A stretch of DNA of 64,000 nt from contig JADJTT010000008.1 in the NCBI GenBank assembly GCA_016711045.1, forward strand, positions 397,879 through 461,878. Direction: 5' to 3'. The position numbers and the translations under genes were made by a program. Below, in pieces: positions 41,543 to 47,788 of the stretch. This DNA comes from Saprospirales bacterium (GTDB taxonomy: Bacteria > Bacteroidota > Bacteroidia > Chitinophagales > Saprospiraceae). Numbering within the stretch: the stretch's first letter is position 1; every line of letters starts with the position of its first letter. The notes under the pieces were generated by a model. It was given only the letters and a program-made list of their open reading frames with translations, made no database searches and was not told the DNA's origin.

Positions 41543-42417
41543 TACGTCTTCGTCATCGACTCCGGCACCACGATGATAAAGTCGGCCACCCCCTGGTTTT
41601 CTTCCGCCACTTCCTCGATATTTTCCTGGCTGACCACGCTGATGGTCACCGTCTTGGCCTTTGGTTCGTATTTATTGAGATACCAGAGAATACCCTCCTG
41701 GTTGTTGGAGTGGTAAGAGCCGTTGAAGTGCAGGAAGGACTTGCCTTTTGACCAATGCTCCGCGATTGACCAGGCCATGGTCGCATCCTTGGAAGCCTGG
41801 GCTTTGGGAAAATTTTCCGTTACCCCGGCGCCGTGGCCTTCCATCATGGCCATCATTTCCTGATAGCCAGGCAGGCTGAGGTCGATTTCGATGGGTAGCG
41901 GGGCGATGTACCGTTTGCTCTCTTCGCCCAGGTCGGACAATGCTTCGATGCCGTTGGAACTGACCAGGCTGGCATACCGGCGAGGAATGTTGGTGCCGAT
42001 AAATTTCAAGCCGTTTTCTTTGGCAAACTCGACCAGCGGCTTGTAGTCGGTTGCGTAATTGGACCATAACTTGGCCTCGTCCTTGAAGTTTTTCTCCTTC
42101 ATCATCCCCGCCAAATACTCGTCGAGGACGAGTTGGTCGTCCCGCTCAAACATTTCGGCGCCGACTACCAGGTCTTTCCCCTTGTCGGCAAAAAGATCCT
42201 TGAGCAGTTCCAACTCAAGCCAGTGGGCGATGGGGTTGTCGTGTTCTTCTCCGAAAAAGACCACGTCGGCCTTTTCACTGGCCCGGAGCAACTCCTTGTA
42301 GGAGGCTTCCTTGCCCTTGTCGTCGAAGATCTGATAAGCGGGTTTATTCTGGGCCATAGCGAAGATTGGCATGGCGAAGGCGCAAAGGCCGAGGAGAAGG
42401 TGATTCCAGTTTTTCAT
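41539..42417 (-). CDS. ChaN-like haem-binding uptake (Tiki superfamily) protein
   Basis: A 292-residue exported protein from the ATG at 42417 with signal peptide MKNWNHLLLGLCAFAMPIFA. The EreA/ChaN-like core is clear: DVVFFGEEHDNPIAHWLELE with the Glu-His pair, VVGAEMFERDDQLVLDEYL, FIGTNIPRRYASLV, then HFNGSYHSNNQEGILWYL with two His. ChaN binds haem and is linked to iron supply; the wider family includes proteases of the Tiki type. No TonB or haem genes are adjacent. Slightly longer frames upstream lack a better signal. Confidence 0.85.
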   Translation of the reverse strand: MKNWNHLLLGLCAFAMPIFAMAQNKPAYQIFDDKGKEASYKELLRASEKADVVFFGEEHDNPIAHWLELELLKDLFADKGKDLVVGAEMFERDDQLVLDEYLAGMMKEKNFKDEAKLWSNYATDYKPLVEFAKENGLKFIGTNIPRRYASLVSSNGIEALSDLGEESKRYIAPLPIEIDLSLPGYQEMMAMMEGHGAGVTENFPKAQASKDATMAWSIAEHWSKGKSFLHFNGSYHSNNQEGILWYLNKYEPKAKTVTISVVSQENIEEVAEENQGVADFIIVVPESMTKTY

Positions 42418-42470
42418 GCCGGCAAAGGTAGGGGAAAACCCGCAGAAAATGGAATGCAAAAAGAGTAAGA

Positions 42471-42899
42471 TTAGGCAGGAAGGGGCTTCGGTTCGAGTAG
42501 GGAAGCCCCTTTCCTGCGCAATGCTTTTTTCTGACTGTGCGCCTTTTTTTTCTGTAATCGAATGGCGGGCCTGGTCGTCCTGGCCACATGCCCCCTGCGG
42601 GGTTTTTCCGGCTGTAACGCCTCTTCGATCAATTCGAAAAAACGGTCGATAGCTTCTTTTCGGTTGCGGTGCTGGGAACGATACTGCTCCACGGCAATGG
42701 ACAACAGGCCTTCCTGGTTGATGCGCCCCGCTAGTCGGGATAACAGTCGCTCCTTGTCGGCCTCCGGCAAATACACGGATCCCACCACATCAAACAGCAG
42801 TTCGACCCGTGTTTCCACCTTGTTCACGTTTTGCCCCCCTTTCCCGGAGGCCCTCGAGAACCGGAATTTCAATTCGGTTTCTAAATTTTGATAGTCCAC
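42471..42899 (-). CDS. arfB: Alternative ribosome-rescue factor ArfB (YaeJ-type peptidyl-tRNA hydrolase)
   Basis: A 142-residue release-factor-like protein that frees stalled ribosomes without a stop codon. The catalytic GGQ is at 21-23 (FSRASGKGGQNVNKVETRVE). The second conserved part is LSIAVEQYRSQHRNRKEAI. The basic tail (RLQKKKAHSQKKALRRKG) is the segment that enters the empty mRNA channel. Length and order match ArfB and not RF1/RF2. It lies alone before a repeat-rich gap. Confidence 0.93.
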   Translation of the reverse strand: MDYQNLETELKFRFSRASGKGGQNVNKVETRVELLFDVVGSVYLPEADKERLLSRLAGRINQEGLLSIAVEQYRSQHRNRKEAIDRFFELIEEALQPEKPRRGHVARTTRPAIRLQKKKAHSQKKALRRKGASLLEPKPLPA

Positions 42900-42920
42900 G
42901 ATTAAAGTTTTTAGTTTTTT

Positions 42921-42936
42921 CCCGATAGTTATCGGG
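42921..42936. repeat. CCCGATAGTTATCGGG palindrome
   Basis: A near-perfect 16-base palindrome upstream of arfB, flanked by GTTTTTAGTTTTTT and ATTAATGTTTAGTT. It belongs with 13487-13504 and 52317-52334, which share the CCCGATAGCTATCGGG core; the 52317 copy also shares the AAAACTAA flanks. Confidence 0.75.
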
Positions 42937-43074
42937 ATTAATGTTTAGTTGTGTCAACTGTTCACTGAAAACTCCACTCACCAAACGGCACAACCGGTTA
43001 AATAGTTCCCCCTTTTATTTACCGTTTTTTGACCAACCAAAGCCGGTTACCTTTGTTGTAGGCGTACTCAGTTT

Positions 43075-43125
43075 TTTATAAAGGCTGAATGGGCGGGCGC
43101 CGCCCGCCCATTCAGCCTTTATAAA
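43075..43125. repeat. 51-base perfect palindrome
   Basis: Two perfect 25-base arms, TTTATAAAGGCTGAATGGGC plus GGGCG and its reverse complement, meet at a single central C (43100). ACTCAGTT flanks it on both sides as a direct repeat. No gene ends here, since arfB runs away to the left and the photolyase begins 500 bases to the right. It is therefore not an ordinary terminator. Confidence 0.9.
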
Positions 43126-43254
43126 GATATTTACTCAGTTCTCTGACAAAATTAATTTATGGGAAGGTTTAGGTTTAAGCTTTGGTTGGAGATATGCAAT
43201 TGGAGAAGTTGAAAATGTTCCGAAAATAGCTTCTTGTGTTGCTTCGGTAGGCAT

Positions 43255-43525
43255 TTGTCCCCCGCTGGCGCTAATCTTGTAGGGGGTGATGGTAGGTCAG
43301 AAAAAATTGTATAACCTTCAGAATAGCAAGCTGTTGTCCCCCGCTGGCGGGGGTTGGGGGTGGAATAGCACTTCCAGTATTTCCTCCTTTGGGGAGATAA
43401 TGGCAGGTATTTTTCCACCCCCTACCCCCGCCAGCGGGGGACAAAAATGTGCAAAAATCCTTGGACAGTGCTTATTTTCCCGGGCAATATGTACCCCCTA
43501 CAAGATTAGCGCCAGCGGGGGACAA
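43255..43525. repeat. Composite REPIN element with perfect 33-base outer arms
   Basis: The outer arms at 43255-43287 and 43493-43525 are exact reverse complements (TTGTCCCCCGCTGGCG, then CTAATCTTGTAGGGGGT). Inside lies a second inverted pair at 43334-43365 and 43413-43444 (TTGTCCCCCGCTGGCGGGGG, then TTGGGGGTGGAA, one mismatch), with each arm able to form its own CCCCCGCTGGCGGGGG hairpin. This is the layout of a REP doublet (REPIN) nested in a related element. The gap 42900-43649 has no gene apart from these repeats. Confidence 0.88.
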
Positions 43526-43649
43526 GCCCCTGCTAAAGCTAAAAGGATTGCTGTTTGCCCCAACTTTGTGCAAGCTTCGATGGTGAAATTTTCCTGAAAA
43601 CAAACTCAAAACGGAGGGCTAAATGCTTTTCATTTATCGATAAAAAATC

Positions 43650-44998
43650 ATGCATAAAAAAAGAGCAATAGTCTGGTTCCGGCAAGACTTGCGGTTGCAC
43701 GACAACGAAGCCTTGATGGAGGCGTTGAAAAATGCCGAAGAAGTCATTCCGGTCTATGTGTTTGACGAGCGGGTTTTTAAGGGGAAAACCCGGAATTTTG
43801 GTTTCCGGAAAACGGGCAAATACAGGGCACGATTCATTCTGGAAAGTGTGCAAGACTTGCGCGAGCAACTGCGTCAACTGGGCAGTGAACTGTATATACG
43901 GGTAGGAAAACCGGAAGAAGAGCTGTTTCAGATCGCCCGCGAATGCAAGACGAGTTGGATTTTTTGCAACCGGGAGCGCACACGGGAGGAAGTGGCGGTG
44001 CAAGATGCCCTGGAAGAAAACTTGTGGACCATCGGACAGGAAATGCGCTACAACCGGGGCAAAATGCTCTATTACACGGCAGACCTGCCTTTTCCCATCA
44101 CCCATACCCCCGATACGTTCACCCAATTTCGCAAGGAAGTAGAGCGGGTGGTGCCTGTACGTGAACCCCTGCCTGCGCCCAACCGACCGTTTAGCCACCT
44201 TACCTGCGCCCTAGAAAGTGGCAAGATGCCTTTCCTCGAGGATTTTGACTACGAACCGTTCGAACCCGACCCACGGGCAGCGCTGGTTTTCAAAGGCGGC
44301 GAACGGGAAGCCCTGCGGCGCTTGCGCTACTATCTATGGGAATCTGACAAGGCCGCTACCTATGAAGAGACGCGCAACGGATTATTGGGGGGCGACTATT
44401 CACCAAATTTTCCCCCTGGCTGGCTCAGGGCTGTCTTTCTCCCAAAAAAATTTACCACGAAGTACAGGCTTATGAAACGGAGCGGGTGAAGAACAAATCG
44501 ACCTACTGGATCTTCTTTGAATTGCTCTGGCGCGATTTCTTCCGGCTCATGGCCAAGAAACACGGCGATAAGATATTCCTTCAAGGAGGTACCCGCGAAA
44601 AGGCCAATCCCTCCCTGGTCAACAATGTAGAGCTGCTCCATCAATGGATCGATGGCCAAACCGGCAACCCGTTTATCGATGCCAACATGCGCGAATTGAA
44701 AGCCACCGGGTTTATGTCGAACCGCGGCCGGCAAAACGTTGCTTCCTTTTTGGTAAAGGAAATGGGGGTGAATTGGCAAATGGGCGCCGAATACTTCGAG
44801 TCGGTACTCATCGACTATGACGTGGCCAGCAATTGGGGCAATTGGAATTACATCGCCGGGGTTGGCAGCGACCCCCGGGAAGATCGCCATTTCAATATTC
44901 AATCCCAAGCCCGCAAATACGACCCGGATGGGGAGTATGTCAAGACCTGGCTGCCGGCGCTCGCGGCGCTTTCTTCAGAAGATATCTTCCAGCTTTGA
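43650..44998 (+). pseudogene. DASH-type cryptochrome/photolyase with one frameshift
   Basis: A flavoprotein of the photolyase/cryptochrome family. The first frame (MHKKRAIVWFRQDLRLHDNE, LPFPITHTPDTFTQFRKEVE) runs to about 44405. The second (SPWLAQGCLSPKKIYHEVQA read across the shift, then STYWIFFELLWRDFFRLMAK, FMSNRGRQNVASFLVKEMGV, DYDVASNWGNWNYIAGVGSD) completes a normal FAD domain. The HTPDTFTQFRK signature and the DASH-like FAD-pocket residues favour Cry-DASH. A single missing A in the AAATTTT run near 44406 restores one frame of about 450 codons, so this is either a very recent inactivation or a consensus error. Confidence 0.85.
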
Positions 44999-45106
44999 CA
45001 GTCTTCAGTCTTCAGTCTTCAGTCTTCAGTTGGCAGTATGCAGTATGCAGTTTACTGCCCACTGCCCACTGAAGACTGCCCACTGCCAACTGCCCACTGA
45101 AGACTG
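44999..45106. repeat. CAGTCTTCAGT/ACTGCCCACTGCC phrase repeat
   Basis: The whole gap between the photolyase stop and the stop of the convergent DUF389 gene consists of units CAGTCTT (three copies), GGCAGTATGCAGTATGCAG, (CCACTGC)n and GAAGACTG. The left half is roughly the reverse complement of the right half, giving a long imperfect hairpin. Confidence 0.85.
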
Positions 45107-46507
45107 TTAATACCGGATCAACACCACCGTATCCAACTGGGCTCTCAGTCGGGCAAAGCGCGCCAACCGCGCTTCCTCAATGTTTTTGGCAGACGCAGGC
45201 TTACCTGGCTTCCACTGCACCATCAGGGTGGGCACGTAGTGGTAAACGGTATCCTCTTTTGCTTGTTGGGTGCGGCCGAAACTGAGTTCCTTGATAGCGG
45301 GGAAAAGCACCTGAGCTTCTCGCATGGCATTGATAAAGAGAGTGGAGTCGCTGGTCATCAGGGCAATCTTTTCTGTCAGGGCTTTGATCTGTTTATCCTT
45401 TTCGGACTGAATTTTCTGGTCGGTCTCAAAAATATCCATAAACTCCCGCTGCATAGTTTGCTTCAATTCCTCGATCTCCAGATCTGACATGGCCATATCG
45501 GCGGCGATAGGGCGGAAGATGGCCCGGCAGTTCAGCGCTTCAAATTCCTGGACCAGGATATCAAGGGAGTCGACCTTATCTTTTTCAAAAATAAATAGCC
45601 GGACATCCAGCGAGTCGGTTTGTTTGTCCTCCTGGATTTCCCAGATGGCTTCCGGAAAATGGGCTTCCAGGTACGTCTGCACCCTTGCTTTGTCGTGCAG
45701 CAAATCGAGCACGTCGTAGAGGATAAAGAAGCTGGGAATGATGATAACCAGGCTGAAGAGAAAAAGGTAAAGCCGCGTCCGCCTTTTCTCCTTTACATCG
45801 GGATAGGCTTTGAAGGGAAAGTTGAGCACCCGCACGATGAGGTAGGTAGCTACCCCTACAAACACCGCGTTGAGAAAGAACAGGTAGAAGGAGTTGAGCA
45901 TGATCTCCCACTCGCCTGTAGCCAGGCCGAAACCCGTGACGCAAAGGGGAGGCATCAAGGCGGTAGCGATGGCTACCCCCGGAATGGCGTTGGAGGCATC
46001 GCGGCGGGTCATGGAAATGATGCCGGCAATACCGCCGAAAAAAGCGACCAGCACGTCAAGGAACGTAGGCGCCGTGCGGGCCTGTATTTCAGAGGTGATC
46101 TCCCCAAAAGGTGTCAGGGAGAAATATAGATAGCTGGTGGCCAGTGCAATGGCGATGGAAATGCCAAAATGCCGCAAGGAAGTACCCAACATCTCCCGGT
46201 CGTTGATGCTCACCGAAAGTCCCAATCCCAAAATCGGCGACATCAGCGGGGAGATCAACATCGCGCCGATGATCACGGCAGGGGAGTTGAGGTCGAGCCC
46301 CAGCGAAGCCACCATGATCGAACACATCAGCAACCAGGCATTCGCGCCCTGCATCCGCATGTTCGAACGCACATTGATGAGCGCCCCTTCCCGGTCGACT
46401 CCCTCTTCAATGTCGATCAGCCGCTTGAAAAATTCCCGGAATGCCTGCCAGAAATGTTTCAGTGCCTCTAAAACCGGCTGTGCATCGCTATTATTTTTTG
46501 GTTCCAT
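45107..46507 (-). CDS. DUF389 integral membrane protein
   Basis: A 466-residue protein. After a charged N-terminus it has about six membrane spans between residues 55 and 270. The DUF389 hallmarks are NAWLLMCSIMVASLGLDLNS, AVIIGAMLISPLMSPILGLG, FFGGIAGIISMTRRDASNAI and GVAIATALMPPLCVTGFGLA. The C-terminal 200 residues are a soluble helical domain (YLEAHFPEAIWEIQEDK, QSEKDKQIKALTEKIALMTS) that is not part of the minimal DUF389. Function unknown; some homologues are annotated as TIGR00341/TIGR00271. LolD lies immediately upstream on the same strand, separated by a phrase repeat. Confidence 0.88.
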   Translation of the reverse strand: MEPKNNSDAQPVLEALKHFWQAFREFFKRLIDIEEGVDREGALINVRSNMRMQGANAWLLMCSIMVASLGLDLNSPAVIIGAMLISPLMSPILGLGLSVSINDREMLGTSLRHFGISIAIALATSYLYFSLTPFGEITSEIQARTAPTFLDVLVAFFGGIAGIISMTRRDASNAIPGVAIATALMPPLCVTGFGLATGEWEIMLNSFYLFFLNAVFVGVATYLIVRVLNFPFKAYPDVKEKRRTRLYLFLFSLVIIIPSFFILYDVLDLLHDKARVQTYLEAHFPEAIWEIQEDKQTDSLDVRLFIFEKDKVDSLDILVQEFEALNCRAIFRPIAADMAMSDLEIEELKQTMQREFMDIFETDQKIQSEKDKQIKALTEKIALMTSDSTLFINAMREAQVLFPAIKELSFGRTQQAKEDTVYHYVPTLMVQWKPGKPASAKNIEEARLARFARLRAQLDTVVLIRY

Positions 46508-46519
46508 ATCCGGCCAATT

Positions 46520-46565
46520 TACCAGTCACCAGTCACCAGTCACCAATCACCAATCACCAATCACA
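46520..46565. repeat. CAGTCACC/CAATCACC phrase repeat at the lolD stop
   Basis: Seven-base units CCAGTCA (three) and CCAATCA (three or more) fill the gap between lolD and the DUF389 gene. On the minus strand the lolD TGA stop is part of the GTGATTG unit. Same vocabulary as 13440-13486. Confidence 0.85.
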
Positions 46566-47217
46566 ACTTCCCGTCCACCATCGTCAAAACCCGGTCGCTC
46601 ATTTCCGCCAATTCTTTATTATGTGTCACGATGATAAACGTCTGGTTCATATCCTTGCGCAGTTGAAAAAGTAATTGGTGGAGTTCCTGAGAGGACTGCG
46701 AGTCCAGGTTGCCCGAGGGCTCGTCGGCAAAGACGACACTTGGACCGTTGATCAGGGCCCGTGCCACGGCCACGCGTTGCTGTTCACCTCCCGACAACTG
46801 CGTGGGTTTGTGTTGCAGCCGGTCGGAAAGCCCGAGGTAGTCGAGCAGTTCCTTCGCCCGCCGCGTGGCCTCCTGTTCGGACGTCCGGCGAATAAAGGCC
46901 GGAATACACACGTTCTCCACCGCCGTAAACTCGGGCAGCAGGTGGTGGAACTGAAAAATAAAGCCGATATGTGCATTGCGAAAATCGGCCAGCTTCTTGC
47001 CCGTCAGCTGCAATACGTCGGTATCGTTTATCGTCAGGCTTCCTTCTTCGGCCTTGTCGAGCGTACCCAGGATATGCAACAGGGTGCTCTTCCCCGCCCC
47101 CGATTTCCCGACGATGGAGATAATTTCCCCCTTTTGCACGTCGAGGTCTACGCCTTTGAGTACGTGGAGGTCGCCGAAGCGTTTGTGTATATTGGTTGCT
47201 TTGATCATTTCATGCAT
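46561..47217 (-). CDS. lolD: LolD-type ABC transporter ATP-binding protein
   Basis: A 218-residue ATPase of the LolD/MacB class, which powers lipoprotein release or related mechanotransmission. Motifs: Walker A GKSGAGKSTLLH, Q-loop FIFQFHHLLPEFTAVENV, signature LSGGEQQRVAVARAL, Walker B VVFADEPSGNLDS, H-loop IIVTHNKEL. The permease partner (LolC/E-like) is not adjacent, which is common in this phylum. The start at 47217 (MHEMIKATNIHKRFG) or the ATG at 47208 are both acceptable. A perfect hairpin sits 7-39 bases upstream of the start codon. Confidence 0.9.
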   Translation of the reverse strand: MHEMIKATNIHKRFGDLHVLKGVDLDVQKGEIISIVGKSGAGKSTLLHILGTLDKAEEGSLTINDTDVLQLTGKKLADFRNAHIGFIFQFHHLLPEFTAVENVCIPAFIRRTSEQEATRRAKELLDYLGLSDRLQHKPTQLSGGEQQRVAVARALINGPSVVFADEPSGNLDSQSSQELHQLLFQLRKDMNQTFIIVTHNKELAEMSDRVLTMVDGKL

Positions 47218-47223
47218 ATAGCT

Positions 47224-47256
47224 GAATGAACGACGGCAGCAGGCCGTCGTTCATTC
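47224..47256. repeat. 14-base-pair hairpin in the lolD leader
   Basis: GAATGAACGACGGC/GCCGTCGTTCATTC with a 5-base loop lies directly before the lolD start codon. It would fold over the ribosome approach site of lolD mRNA and is not followed by a T-run on either strand. Confidence 0.75.
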
Positions 47257-47276
47257 CAATTAATACGTATGCAAAG

Positions 47277-47318
47277 AAAATAAAAAAGAGCGAAGAGTTT
47301 AAAAACCACTTCGCTCTT
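47277..47318 (-). terminator. Terminator upstream of lolD
   Basis: On the minus strand a 10-base-pair stem AAGAGCGAAG/CTTCGCTCTT with a 13-base loop is followed by TTTTTTATTTT. No protein gene ends on its right, so it implies a small transcript coming from the 47320-47560 region. Confidence 0.8.
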
Positions 47319-47560
47319 GTAAGAAATCACCCGACTGTTATTATGAAGGATTTTTGCAAATCCTCATCAAATACGGGACTGTACTACCATTAAAAGAAAC
47401 CATTTAACCAAAAAGCCATCATAGTGTCCTTTCATCCGGCATATATTCCGGCATCTTAAGGGTTTGACAAACACACTTTTTTAAATGAAGTGTATTGCTT
47501 GCTATTAATTCTTTGACTAAGATAGAACAATTCTATTAATTCTGCACAGAGTTGGAGGGA
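47319..47560 (-). ncRNA. Candidate structured small RNA or small-peptide transcript
   Basis: The stretch is intergenic and ends in the terminator at 47277-47318. Read on the minus strand, it contains a hairpin with a GCAA tetraloop (GGATTT-GCAA-AAATCC, extended by ATGA/TCAT with one bulge; plus-strand 47343-47367) and a direct repeat ATGCCGGA-ATAT-ATGCCGGA. It also has closely packed tiny frames: an 11-codon MPEYMPDERTL, a frame opening MMAFW, and a 20-codon frame starting MVSFNGSTV that ends in a double stop. None matches a family I know. A promoter was not convincingly found (TATCTTAG on the minus strand near 47515-47522 is the best). This is a hypothesis built on the terminator and the fold. 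Confidence 0.4.
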
Positions 47561-47632
47561 TTTTTTTATGGGATACTTGGTTTGGGATTATTACGCACCT
47601 GAAACAAAGGGACGTTTCTTCAAGGAGAGAAA

Positions 47633-47732
47633 AAACCGCAAAGGCGCTAAGAACGCAAAGCCATTGAATTTTTACTTCCGACATTCAGCCATAATGATCA
47701 GGCCTCTTTGCGTTCTTAGCGCCTTTGCGGTT
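47633..47732. repeat. AACCGCAAAGGCGC inverted repeat element
   Basis: Perfect 27-base arms (AACCGCAAAGGCGCTAAG, then AACGCAAAG, and the reverse complement at 47706-47732) flank a 46-base spacer just before the receptor gene. The CGCAAAGGCGC/TTGCGTTCTTAGCG vocabulary is that of a widespread MITE-like intergenic repeat. A 74-codon open frame over it is a by-product, not a gene. Confidence 0.85.
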
Positions 47733-47788
47733 CTAATTTTGTTCAAGCAGCTTCGAATAAATGTTGCGGAACCTCCGTTATTTGCAGC

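Noticed and set aside
47540..47560. AGTTGGAGGGATT resembling the 3' end of tmRNA or a tRNA on the minus strand
   Set aside because: No TpsiC stem-loop, acceptor stem or CCA can be built around it; the match is only a few bases.
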